This document shows positions 25,976 through 34,304 of a stretch of DNA of 64,000 nucleotides, piece by piece. Under the pieces are notes generated by a model, which saw nothing but the letters and a program-made list of their open reading frames with translations, did no database searches and was not told the origin of the DNA. Both the position numbers and the translations under genes were made by a program. Numbering within the stretch: the stretch's first letter is position 1; every line of letters starts with the position of its first letter. Source of the stretch: JBGSTR01 sp963707135. Lineage in GTDB: Bacteria > Pseudomonadota > Gammaproteobacteria > Chromatiales > Chromatiaceae. The stretch spans positions 1 through 64,000 of the forward strand of contig CAVPOY010000006.1 of NCBI GenBank assembly GCA_963707135.1, in the 5' to 3' direction.

Positions 25976-27736
25976 TCAGAACTCCCCGGCGAAGACGCCA
26001 CCCGCCAGCGCCAGCGTCAGAATCAATAGGCACAGACCCGCCACCGGCCAACGCCTAAGGCCCGCGTCCAGCCGCTCGATGCTCCCGCCCACCGCGGCGG
26101 CCGCGAGCGCGGCCCGACCCCTGCCCTGCTTCCAGGTTCCAAAGATCACGACCAATCCGGCGGCGACGAGAGCCGGGAGAAGCCCGGCGGCGATGCTCGT
26201 CCATCCAAGGGAGCCGGCCCAGGCGGACGCGATCGGTTCTGGCACGGGGATACGCCCGACGGCGATGAGATCAAAGGCCGCCGAAGGCAGCAGTCCGAGC
26301 AGCAGGGCGGACAGGGCGAGACCCAGAACGATCAGCTCCTGCGCCAATCGCGGGGCCTTCAGCGGGACCGTGGGCCTTTCGACTCCCGACAGGGCGTGCC
26401 CCAGCACCCAGGTGAGGTAGGCGGCGGTGAGCAGTCCGCCCGCGTCGAGGACCAGACCCCACCACCAGGTCCCGCTGGCCTCGACCGAACCCTTGAGCAC
26501 GGCCTTGACCAGATAGCCGCCGCTCGGCTGGAGCCCGACGAGCGACAGTCCGGCGAGCGCAACGGCCAGCACCGTGATCGGCAGGGCCCGCCCGACCCCG
26601 GCCAGGTCGCGGATCCGGTCGTGTCCCAAAGCGCCATAGATGAGTCCGGCGGCCATGAACAGCGCCCCCTTGGCCAGGGCGTGGGCGACCACCTGGAGGA
26701 TACCCCCCGACAGCGCCCAGGTCGGTCCCAGTCCCGTTGCGGCCAGCGGGAAGATCAGGAACAGGTAGCCGATCTGGGCCACCGTCGAATAGGCGACCAG
26801 TAGCTTGAGCCGCACCTGCCCCAGGGCCACCAGGTTGCCGACCAGGATCGCCGCGGCGCCCAGTACCCCGAGGACCTGGACCGCGGGCGTATCGAGCAGC
26901 GCGGGGGCCAAGTCGAACCACAGGCGCAGGATCAGAAAGAAGGACCCCTTGACGACCAACGCCGAGAGCACGGCGCTGGCCGCCGGCGGGGCACCGGAGT
27001 GGGCTGGTGGCAGCCAAAGATGCAACGGAAAGAGCGCTGTCTTGGCGAGCAGTCCGACGGTCATCAGGGCGAGGGCGATCGAAATCGCCGGCGGCATCGC
27101 GCCTCCGCCCAGCCGGGTCGCCAGCAGGGCGATGTCCAGTGTCCCGTAGACACCGTAGACGAGCACCGTCCCCAGCAGGTAGAGCACCGAGCCCATGAGC
27201 GCGAAGAGCAGATAGCGCAAGGCCGCCGCGACGGTCTCGGCGCGGCCGTCGAGGCCTACCAGGGGGACCGCGGAGAAGGTCAGGAGCTCCAGGGCTACGA
27301 AGAGGGTGAACAGGTCCTGGGCCAGAAAAACGATATTGAGTCCCGCCCAGACCCCGAACAGGAGCATCCAGAACGCCAGCGAGGTCCGGGTCTCCTGGGC
27401 GCCGGGCGGCGGACGGAAGTCTCGCTGCGCGTAGATCCCCACGGCCAGCATCAACACCGCGCTGGTGATCAGCATCACGGCGCTCAGGCCGTCCGCCTTG
27501 AGGGTAACTCCCAGCGGCGGGGCCCAGCCCCCGAGGGCATACTGCAGCGACTCCCCGCCCGTCAGAACGGCATGTGCCACGCCAACCGCGGCCGCCACAC
27601 CGATCAGCATCAGGCCCACGGCGATCCGGCCCAGATACCGCCCGCCGACCACCAGGGCGAGCAGCAGCCCGAGTACCGGCAGCATCAGCAGCAGAATCAG
27701 CAGACCCTCGCCGGGGTGCGGCAAATCCGCCGGCAT
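25976..27736 (-). CDS. mrpD: Mrp/Mnh-type Na+(K+)/H+ antiporter subunit D
   Basis: 586-residue, all-membrane protein of the NuoL/M/N-MrpA/D family. It shows GLNIVFLAQDLFTLFVALEL (conserved glutamate in TM5), GLLAKTALFPLHLWLPPAHS (conserved lysine in TM7) and SGGILQVVAHALAKGALFMA (TM12-type lysine/histidine), the proton-channel residues of antiporter-like subunits. The start at 27736 overlaps the stop of the preceding subunit by one base (TGATG). It is the last gene of the Mrp block. Unusually, it is the only large antiporter-like subunit in the operon. Confidence 0.92.
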   Translation of the reverse strand: MPADLPHPGEGLLILLLMLPVLGLLLALVVGGRYLGRIAVGLMLIGVAAAVGVAHAVLTGGESLQYALGGWAPPLGVTLKADGLSAVMLITSAVLMLAVGIYAQRDFRPPPGAQETRTSLAFWMLLFGVWAGLNIVFLAQDLFTLFVALELLTFSAVPLVGLDGRAETVAAALRYLLFALMGSVLYLLGTVLVYGVYGTLDIALLATRLGGGAMPPAISIALALMTVGLLAKTALFPLHLWLPPAHSGAPPAASAVLSALVVKGSFFLILRLWFDLAPALLDTPAVQVLGVLGAAAILVGNLVALGQVRLKLLVAYSTVAQIGYLFLIFPLAATGLGPTWALSGGILQVVAHALAKGALFMAAGLIYGALGHDRIRDLAGVGRALPITVLAVALAGLSLVGLQPSGGYLVKAVLKGSVEASGTWWWGLVLDAGGLLTAAYLTWVLGHALSGVERPTVPLKAPRLAQELIVLGLALSALLLGLLPSAAFDLIAVGRIPVPEPIASAWAGSLGWTSIAAGLLPALVAAGLVVIFGTWKQGRGRAALAAAAVGGSIERLDAGLRRWPVAGLCLLILTLALAGGVFAGEF

Positions 27737-28098
27737 CAGGATTCCCTCGGGTTCGGGACGGTGGACGCGTCCGGCCCCTGGGCCCGTGAACCGGGGGGTT
27801 CGTGCGTCCCGGCGAGACGTCGCAACAGGGCAACGGCCAGTGCGGTCGCGGCGAAGGCCACCACAAGCCCGGTGATCACCAGGGCCTGCGGCACCGGGTC
27901 GCCGTCGGCGCCCGCACCAGCCGCCGCCAGGACACCGCCGCCGCGCCGCGCGATCACCCCGAAGAGCAGAAAGACGCCGCTGCCCAGCAGGTTGAAGGCG
28001 AGTATCTTGCGCAGCACGCCGGGATCGCAGATCAGCCCCCAGAGACCGAGTCCCACCAGGGCCGCGCCGCACAGACCAAACAACGTCTCGCCGCTCAT
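27736..28098 (-). CDS. mrpC: Mrp/Mnh-type antiporter subunit C (NuoK-like)
   Basis: 120 residues with three membrane segments: ETLFGLCGAALVGLGLWGLI, KILAFNLLGSGVFLLFGVIA and PQALVITGLVVAFAATALAV. The last, with DPVPQALVITGLVVAFA, is the signature of MrpC/NuoK proteins. It starts four bases inside the upstream mrpB-like gene (ATGA overlap). Confidence 0.92.
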   Translation of the reverse strand: MSGETLFGLCGAALVGLGLWGLICDPGVLRKILAFNLLGSGVFLLFGVIARRGGGVLAAAGAGADGDPVPQALVITGLVVAFAATALAVALLRRLAGTHEPPGSRAQGPDASTVPNPRES

Positions 28099-29054
28099 TT
28101 CCGCGCCCCGGTGCGGTGCCCGCCCGTTGGCGGCCCGGCGAGCAGCAGCCCGAGGACCACGGCCACCGAGAGCGTCAAGGCGACCTCGATGGCGAGAATC
28201 AGCGGCTTGGCATAGCCCGGCGGATAGGCCAGAAAGGCGTCGGCCAGCCACATCCCCGCGAGGCCGATGCCGATGAATACCAGCGGCCCGAACACCAGCG
28301 CGAGACGCAGCGGACGGCTGGTCACGATCGGCGGCTCGCGCAGGCCGGCCATGAGGACCAGAACCCACATGGCGGCCAGAATCGCGGCACCCTGAAACTT
28401 CCCACCCGGATCGTCCGCCCCGATCCACAGCAGATGGATGCCTACCAGGATGCCAAAGGGCGGCAGGACCCGGGCCATCAGGGTCAGCGGACCGTTCGAG
28501 CGCAACGGCGACAAGGACCCGGGACGCCCGCCCCAGTCGCGATCCAGGCCGAGGGACCAGACCCCGATCAGGGCGGGCACCAGGACCACCGTCTCGAGCA
28601 GGGTATCGATGGCACGAAAGGCCAGCAGAACGCCGGTTATGGGATTGAGCACGCCGGTGGCGGGCAGCTCCTTGGCGACGACCGGGGCCAGCGTGGGTGC
28701 GGGCTCCGGCAAGAGCAGCACCACCGTCGCCAGCACGGCGGTCAACACCGCGCACGCGAGCCCGATGAGCCACCGCAGCCACGGGCCAGGTGCAACGGCG
28801 ACCTCGGCGGACGCCTCCCCTGTCGCGCGCCCCGCCGCACCGAGCAACAGCAGGCCCGTGAGCCCGCTGCCCAGGGCGGCCTCGGTCAGGGCCACGTCCA
28901 CCGCCGCGAGCCGCACCCAGACCAGCGCCAACAGCAGCCCGTAGGCGACGAAGCCAACCGCGGCGCTGTAGGCGCGGCGCGTGCCGATGATCCAGACCGC
29001 CAACCCGAGGACCAGTAGGACCAAAACCCCATCGACCGCCAGCGCGCTAGTCAC
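28095..29054 (-). CDS. mrpB: Mrp antiporter subunit: DUF4040 (MrpA C-terminal-like) fused to MnhB domain
   Basis: 319 residues from the GTG at 29054. The first ~75 residues (LVLLVLGLAVWIIGTRRAYS, DVALTEAALGSGLTGLLLLG) are a DUF4040/MbhD-like unit, corresponding to the C-terminal extension of canonical MrpA. From about residue 120 on it is MnhB-like (NPITGVLLAFRAIDTLLETV, PPFGILVGIHLLWIGADDPG, GKFQGAAILAAMWVLVLMAG). A separate MrpA is not present, so this fusion supplies the parts usually split between MrpA and MrpB. It overlaps mrpG upstream by eight bases. Confidence 0.85.
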   Translation of the reverse strand: MTSALAVDGVLVLLVLGLAVWIIGTRRAYSAAVGFVAYGLLLALVWVRLAAVDVALTEAALGSGLTGLLLLGAAGRATGEASAEVAVAPGPWLRWLIGLACAVLTAVLATVVLLLPEPAPTLAPVVAKELPATGVLNPITGVLLAFRAIDTLLETVVLVPALIGVWSLGLDRDWGGRPGSLSPLRSNGPLTLMARVLPPFGILVGIHLLWIGADDPGGKFQGAAILAAMWVLVLMAGLREPPIVTSRPLRLALVFGPLVFIGIGLAGMWLADAFLAYPPGYAKPLILAIEVALTLSVAVVLGLLLAGPPTGGHRTGARK

Positions 29055-29388
29055 CGGTTGCCCCCTCGACAGGGTCGCGCTCGTTTGCCCGCGCCCGATC
29101 GGGCGACCACTGCGCCCCGCCCAGCAGCTGGCCTCCGGTCGCACCGGCGAGCAGCGCCAGCAGCCAGACGGCGATGAGCTTGAGCCCCGTCGCCGGCCAG
29201 GGCACCAGCGGGAGCAGTCCGAGGACGACGAGTCCCAGCCCCAGGTTGTCCGCCTTGGTAAGGGCGTGCAGCCGGGTCAGCGTGTCCGGAAAACGCAGCA
29301 GACCGACGGTCCCGGCGACAAAGAACAGCGTTCCCAGACTCACAAGGGCCAGGGTATAGACGTCCCAGGCGGTCATGCCGTTACTCAT
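29047..29388 (-). CDS. mrpG: Mrp/Mnh-type antiporter subunit G
   Basis: 113 residues, three membrane segments. LGTLFFVAGTVGLLRFPDTL and ALTKADNLGLGLVVLGLL are the family signature. Candidate starts are ATGs at 29397, 29388 and 29376; I chose 29388, which overlaps the end of mrpF. MrpG is a structural subunit near the MrpA/B interface. Confidence 0.88.
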   Translation of the reverse strand: MSNGMTAWDVYTLALVSLGTLFFVAGTVGLLRFPDTLTRLHALTKADNLGLGLVVLGLLPLVPWPATGLKLIAVWLLALLAGATGGQLLGGAQWSPDRARANERDPVEGATGD

Positions 29389-29656
29389 GCCCGTCATCCC
29401 GGGACTTGGCGACGAAGCCGACCGCGGCGAAGGCCGCCAGAAGCGCCAGAACCAAGGCCAGATCCCCGAGGGCCGGGGCCCCGGTGGCCACCCCCAGCAG
29501 GAGCAGGGCCGCCACCCCGCCGGTGCCCAGGAGCTGGGCCGCGGACATCCGGTCCGCGTCGGCGGGTCCGCGCAGGATGCGGATCAGTCCTACCGCGACC
29601 GTGACCAGCACCACGGCCGCCGTGGCGAGTAGAAAGGCGCCCATGGGCTCGCTCAA
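29381..29656 (-). CDS. mrpF: Mrp/Mnh-type antiporter subunit F
   Basis: 91 residues, three hydrophobic segments (AFLLATAAVVLVTVAVGLIR, LGTGGVAALLLLGVATG, LALVLALLAAFAAVGFVA). LIRILRGPADADRMSAAQLL is the MrpF signature. It overlaps mrpE by four bases (ATGA). Confidence 0.9.
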   Translation of the reverse strand: MSEPMGAFLLATAAVVLVTVAVGLIRILRGPADADRMSAAQLLGTGGVAALLLLGVATGAPALGDLALVLALLAAFAAVGFVAKSRDDGHE

Positions 29657-30213
29657 CCGGACGACTCCTCACCCCGGGTACTGGCCACCAGCGCCTCGTC
29701 CCGCGCCAGCGCGGCCGCCACCGGTTGGTCCAGATCCAGACAGTGATAGACCAGCGCCCCGTCGGCCTCCGACCCCACCGGCAACGTGCCGGGCATCAGG
29801 CTGGTGAATGCGCCAAAGGCGGCGCGACCGGTCTCGGTGGTGCGGCGCAGCGGATAGACCAGCAGGCCCGGCCGCAACGGCAGGCGGGGGTCGAAGGCGC
29901 GGCGCGCCACGTCCACTCCGGCGACGAGTGACTGCCAGAGAAAATGGAGCGAGAGCCTCAGGAGGGAGCCGATGCGCAGCCGGCCTCCGGTGGGCGGCAG
30001 CAGGCGCAGGCTGACCCAGGTCGCCGTGGCGGTCGCCGCCAGGCCGACCAGTAGGTCCGAGATAAGCGGCGGAAGACTGCCCGCCGAGAAGCCGTCAACG
30101 ATATCGGGACCCGCGAGGAGCAGCCAGAAACCCAACAGCACGGCGCCCCGCGCGAGTGCCGCACGGGCCGAGATCGCGGGTCGCGCCTCAGGGCCGGCGA
30201 CTGGCGGCGCCAT
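29653..30213 (-). CDS. mrpE: Mrp/Mnh-type antiporter subunit E
   Basis: 186 residues. Two or three N-terminal membrane segments (GAVLLGFWLLLAGPDIVDGF, DLLVGLAATATATWVSL), then a soluble C-terminal part with GAFTSLMPGTLPVGSEADGA and LVYHCLDL, the conserved MrpE tail. First of the six Mrp genes, 42 bases after the end of pldA on the same strand. Confidence 0.9.
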   Translation of the reverse strand: MAPPVAGPEARPAISARAALARGAVLLGFWLLLAGPDIVDGFSAGSLPPLISDLLVGLAATATATWVSLRLLPPTGGRLRIGSLLRLSLHFLWQSLVAGVDVARRAFDPRLPLRPGLLVYPLRRTTETGRAAFGAFTSLMPGTLPVGSEADGALVYHCLDLDQPVAAALARDEALVASTRGEESSG

Positions 30214-30255
30214 CGGTGCCTTTCGGACAGGCGGACCCGATCCGGCATGGACCCG

Positions 30256-31356
30256 TCATTGAGCTTGCCCCGGCCGATCCAAAAGACCGTTCAACGCAAC
30301 GCCGACCCCGATCGCATTTTGATACCAGTCGTAGTCGATCATCGATTCGCCGTAGCCCGCGAAGGCATCCAAATAACCCCGCAGCGGACCCAAAATCGGC
30401 GGGGTGGTCCAGGTAAAGCGCGCCGCGCCCTTGCCCGTTGCCGGATTGCCGCGCCCCATCAGCGTGAAACTGTTCCCCCTCCACTGGTAGACGCCGGTAA
30501 CGTCGCCGTAACCGTAGTAATCGGTAATATCCGGGTTGTCGTCCCCGCCTTCGTCGATGACATACCAGGGCCGAATCAACAACGCAAAGTCGTCGCGCTC
30601 GATCCCAAACTCGGCCACCAGGCGGTCCCAACTGCGTGAGATGGGATCGGAACGACCGTTCGACTGGTGGTTGTAGCCGAAGTTAAAAAGCTGCCAGCTA
30701 AAGTCCCCCAGCTTGACGTCGGGTCGGTAGCTGACGAAGAGCTCCGGCTCGTAGTTGGTCTCGCGGAAGGGCCTCGAGAGGTAATCGTTGTAAATCTGCC
30801 ACTGACTCTGCTGCGTATAGGCCGCCCAGACGCCGAAGCGCCGATCGTCTGTTGCCCACAACCGGGTCTTGAAGCTGAGCTGAAACTCGGCCTCGGTGTT
30901 TTGTCGTTCGGCGTCCGGGGTTTCGAGCGTGTCGAACAGGACCTTGAACGGCCCGTCATTCGGGCGATCGGAGTAGCGGGCGAACTGGATGAAATTCGGA
31001 CGGTAGAGTCCGATGAGGTAGCGGCTGGAATCCGGGTCGAATCCCCATGCGGCGTCGATCATCGACGCGGCGGTCGCGGACTCCGGCCTTGCCTCGACCG
31101 GGGCCGGAGGCGCGCTCATCGCGGTGCGTTCGGGAACGGCTTCCGGGAGCACGGCAGGCGCCGCGGCGATCCGTCCGCTCGCACGGTCGTAGCAGGCTAG
31201 CCGGTCCTGATCGGCGCTGATCGCGGCACAGGCCGCGATCTCGCCGGGTACACCGGACTGCGCGTGCGCCTCGCAGGCGAGCACGGTGCCGAGCATCAGC
31301 ACGACAAAATGGGATGGCGCGCGGCGATACGCGTTGATCGGGGCAGGTTTGATCAT
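30256..31356 (-). CDS. pldA: Outer-membrane phospholipase A (OMPLA)
   Basis: 366 residues with signal peptide (HFVVLMLGTVLACEAHA). After a ~65-residue linker the OMPLA barrel begins (YLIGLYRPNFIQFARYSDRP). The catalytic region FNFGYNHQSNGRSDPISRSW carries the His and Ser of the triad plus the following arginine; calcium-dependent dimers hydrolyse misplaced outer-leaflet phospholipids. The N-terminal linker includes IAACAAISADQDRLACYDR, a short Cys-containing motif seen in several envelope proteins. It lies 15 bases after the permease gene and is followed by mrpE. Confidence 0.93.
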   Translation of the reverse strand: MIKPAPINAYRRAPSHFVVLMLGTVLACEAHAQSGVPGEIAACAAISADQDRLACYDRASGRIAAAPAVLPEAVPERTAMSAPPAPVEARPESATAASMIDAAWGFDPDSSRYLIGLYRPNFIQFARYSDRPNDGPFKVLFDTLETPDAERQNTEAEFQLSFKTRLWATDDRRFGVWAAYTQQSQWQIYNDYLSRPFRETNYEPELFVSYRPDVKLGDFSWQLFNFGYNHQSNGRSDPISRSWDRLVAEFGIERDDFALLIRPWYVIDEGGDDNPDITDYYGYGDVTGVYQWRGNSFTLMGRGNPATGKGAARFTWTTPPILGPLRGYLDAFAGYGESMIDYDWYQNAIGVGVALNGLLDRPGQAQ

Positions 31357-31371
31357 TTTTTCCGTGCGGGG

Positions 31372-32826
31372 CTAGAAGGACCCGAAAACCGTGCCAAGGC
31401 CGATGACCGCGACCAGTGCGACGATCGCGCCGACGATGGCGACCATGACCATGTCCAGGTAGCTCTCCCGGTGGGTCGTTCCGCATACGGCCAGCAGGGT
31501 GACCACCGCGCCATTGTGCGGCAGGCTGTCCAGCGCCCCGGCACCGATCACGGCCACCCGGTGCATCAAGGCCGGGTCGATGCCGAGCTCACCGGCGAGC
31601 TGCATGTATGTGGCACCCAGGGCCTCGAGCGCGATGGTCAGCCCGCCCGAGGCGGAGCCGGTCAGCGCGGCGAGCACGTTGGTGGAGACCGCCAGCGAGA
31701 CGAGGGGGCCGCCCTCGATCCCCAGCACCCAGTCGCGCACCATCTCGAATGCCGGTAGCGCGGCCACCACCGACCCGAAACCGACGAGGCTCGCCACGCT
31801 CACCACCGGCAGCACCGAGGCGTTCAAACCCGCATCCACGCTGTCGCGCAGACGGGTCAGACGCCGGTGATTCAACGCGACGAGGATCAGGATCGCCACG
31901 ATCAGGGCGACCATGACGGACCAAACACCGCTGACCCCCGCCGCCGTGGTGGGGCCCCAGCGATCCTCGGCCAGGAAGCCGAGATCCCTATTCGGCAGAA
32001 TAAGGGCCGTCATGATGAGGTTCACGGTCACCACCGTCACCAGCGGAAGAAACGCCACCGGCACGGACGGCAGATCCTCACTGACGTGGCCGTTGTGGAT
32101 CTCGGCCGGATCGAACTCCCGGGTGACCGTCGCGCGCTCGCGCACCAGCAGGTCGTCGGCTGCCTGGTCCACCGTAACCGCCGAATCGGGACCGAAGCCC
32201 TCCGCCCGGCGACGAGCCGCGGACTCGGCCCGGCCCAACCACCAGAGGCCGAAGAAAAGCATGATGGCCGCGGCGATCAGGCCCAACCCCGGTGCGGCAA
32301 AGGGGGTGGTTCCGAAGAAAGGCATCGGGATGGCGTTTTGCACGGCCGGCGTACCGGGCAGCGCGGACATGGTGAAGGTGAAGGTACCGAGCGCGATCGC
32401 CGCGGGCATCAGACGGCGGGGGATGTTGGCGTCCCGGAACAGGGCCTCGGCCATGGGCACCAGGACGAAGAAGGCGACGAACAGGCTGACACCACCGTAG
32501 GTGACCAGGGCGCCCGCGATCACCACCGCCAGGATGGCGCGCCTCGCACCCAGTCGCCCGCCGATGAACCGGGCCACGCTCTGCACCGAGCCGCTGTCCT
32601 CCATGAGCTTTCCGAACAGGGCGCCGAGCAGGAAGATGGGGAAGAACTGGGCCAGGAAGCCCCCGGCGCCAGTCATGAAGGTCTGGGTCCAGTGCGCAAG
32701 CAGCGGCTCGCCGGCGGCGAGCGCGGCGATCAGCGCCGCGCCCGGGGTCAGAATGAGCACGCTCCAGCCGCGATAGGCAAGCCATACGAGTAGGGCGAGC
32801 CCCAGCAAGATGCCCGCGAGACCCAT
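31372..32826 (-). CDS. GntP-family (gluconate/organic acid:H+ symporter-like) permease
   Basis: 484 residues, about 12 membrane segments. Motifs fit the GntP/CitMHS-like group: FLAQFFPIFLLGALFGKLME, ALVTYGGVSLFVAFFVLVP, LGTFTFTMSALPGTPAVQNA, NVLAALTGSASGGLTIALEA and a late VIGAGALDSLPHNGAVVTLL. Substrates of related proteins are gluconate, lactate or 3-hydroxybutyrate; the substrate here cannot be deduced. Encoded between the patatin and OMPLA genes with 3- and 15-base gaps, so it may take up a product connected with lipid turnover, which is speculation. Confidence 0.85.
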   Translation of the reverse strand: MGLAGILLGLALLVWLAYRGWSVLILTPGAALIAALAAGEPLLAHWTQTFMTGAGGFLAQFFPIFLLGALFGKLMEDSGSVQSVARFIGGRLGARRAILAVVIAGALVTYGGVSLFVAFFVLVPMAEALFRDANIPRRLMPAAIALGTFTFTMSALPGTPAVQNAIPMPFFGTTPFAAPGLGLIAAAIMLFFGLWWLGRAESAARRRAEGFGPDSAVTVDQAADDLLVRERATVTREFDPAEIHNGHVSEDLPSVPVAFLPLVTVVTVNLIMTALILPNRDLGFLAEDRWGPTTAAGVSGVWSVMVALIVAILILVALNHRRLTRLRDSVDAGLNASVLPVVSVASLVGFGSVVAALPAFEMVRDWVLGIEGGPLVSLAVSTNVLAALTGSASGGLTIALEALGATYMQLAGELGIDPALMHRVAVIGAGALDSLPHNGAVVTLLAVCGTTHRESYLDMVMVAIVGAIVALVAVIGLGTVFGSF

Positions 32827-32829
32827 GGA

Positions 32830-33888
32830 TCAAACCCCTTCCAGCAGATAATCGACGTCGAACGAGGCGCGCTTGCCCAGGTCGTCTCCGTGGCGCTCGA
32901 AGAACTCCTCAGCCGCACGCCTACCCTCATCTCGCAGCATCTTGAGGAACGCCCACTCCGCGTTGAGCTTCGATGAGACGCCGAGCTCGACCATCAGGTC
33001 GCTCGCGATCCGGTGCATGCGCATCGAGGCCCACAAGGCGCCCTCGGTGTGTCCCGGGTCGGCGACCTGGCGCAGCAGCGCGATCATGCGCAGTTCCTTG
33101 AGCAACGGGGAGTTGAACGAGATCTCGTTCAGCCGGTTATGGATCTCGCGCGCGGTGCGCGGCGTGCCCGGGCGCTCCACCGGATTGATCTGGACCAGGA
33201 TGGTGTCGTGGGCACTGCACTCGCGCACCAGAGGCGAGATGGTCGGGTTGCCCGAGTACCCGCCGTCCCAGTAGGCCTCGCCGTCGATCTCGACGGCCTT
33301 GTACATGGTCGGGAGACAGGCCGACGCCAACAGGGCGTCCGGGCTCATGTCGGCATTGCGAAAGACCCGAGGGCGGCCGGTGCGCACGTTGGTCGCGGTG
33401 ACGAATACCGAAACGGGCGATCGCGCAAGCCGTTCGAAGTCGATCGATTCCGCCAGGATGTCGCGCAGCGGATTGATATCCGTAGGGTTCAGGTCATAGG
33501 GCGAGAACAGGCGCGAGGCTAAATCGAGCGCCACGTAGGCCGGTGAGTGATCCAGTGTCCAGCGCCCGAAAAGGACATCGAAGGGTCCGCGTTGCAGTGG
33601 ACTGAACCGAGCCGCGTCCGAGACCCGCCGCCAGAAGCGTTCCAGGGCAGAACGCGCAGCCTCCGGGCCGCCCTCGGCGAAACCGTCGCTGAGCACCGCC
33701 GCGTTCATGGCGCCCGCGGAAGTACCGCTGATACCGTCGATGCGGATCCATGGCACCTCTAGCAGACGATCCAACACACCCCAGGCGAACGCACCGTGGG
33801 CGCCCCCGCCTTGCAGCGCGATATCGACGGCAACCGCCGGCCGTTGTGCGCCGGCGGCGGTATCGGGAAGGGACATCGAGTCGGTCAT
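32830..33888 (-). CDS. Patatin-like phospholipase
   Basis: 352 residues. The oxyanion motif is in IALQGGGAHGAFAWGVLDRL, the nucleophile serine in GISGTSAGAMNAAVLSDG (GTSAG), and the dyad aspartate in YWDGGYSGNPTISPL (DGG). These are complete, so acyl-hydrolase activity is likely. I start at the ATG at 33888; an upstream in-frame extension to 33987 is not conserved in character. First gene of a tightly spaced minus-strand series with the GntP-type permease and pldA, divergent from tamA. Confidence 0.92.
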   Translation of the reverse strand: MTDSMSLPDTAAGAQRPAVAVDIALQGGGAHGAFAWGVLDRLLEVPWIRIDGISGTSAGAMNAAVLSDGFAEGGPEAARSALERFWRRVSDAARFSPLQRGPFDVLFGRWTLDHSPAYVALDLASRLFSPYDLNPTDINPLRDILAESIDFERLARSPVSVFVTATNVRTGRPRVFRNADMSPDALLASACLPTMYKAVEIDGEAYWDGGYSGNPTISPLVRECSAHDTILVQINPVERPGTPRTAREIHNRLNEISFNSPLLKELRMIALLRQVADPGHTEGALWASMRMHRIASDLMVELGVSSKLNAEWAFLKMLRDEGRRAAEEFFERHGDDLGKRASFDVDYLLEGV

Positions 33889-34304
33889 AATCCATCCATT
33901 GCGGTGGGGCAGCGGCGTGCGGCGCTGACGATCGATCTTGAGAGGAGTTGGAAACCAAGACAGCGGCGACGGCGGAGATATTATCATGGCGCGTCGCGAG
34001 CGGAAGCTGGGCCGGCGGCCTCGGCGTGCAGGTTTCGCCGGGCTTGGCGACGCCGATGCTCATCGCCGCGCGCCGCGCAGCAAAAGGCTCGCGCCCACAG
34101 GACCAAGGACCCCAGTGCACGATACGCCCCCCGGCGCGGACCACGCCCCGGCGCCCGGAAATTACGTCATGAGCCTCGCCCAGAGACGCCGTTGCCGAAC
34201 CCCAATGATCATGGCGGCGATGTCATCCCTTCGTGAAGGCCGGGGTATCGGTCGCTACTTTGGCCGACCCGGCCGCGACGATCGATCGCGCTCTCCATAA
34301 CGAG
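33889..34304. other. Divergent intergenic region between the patatin and tamA genes
   Basis: About 415 bases containing the promoters of both transcription units. Several overlapping arginine-rich open frames occur but none has domain-like composition. No RNA gene or clear palindrome was recognised. Confidence 0.4.

Noticed and set aside
26999..28276. 425-codon plus-strand frame over the mrpD/mrpC region
   Set aside because: Gln/Arg-rich antisense translation of membrane-protein genes.
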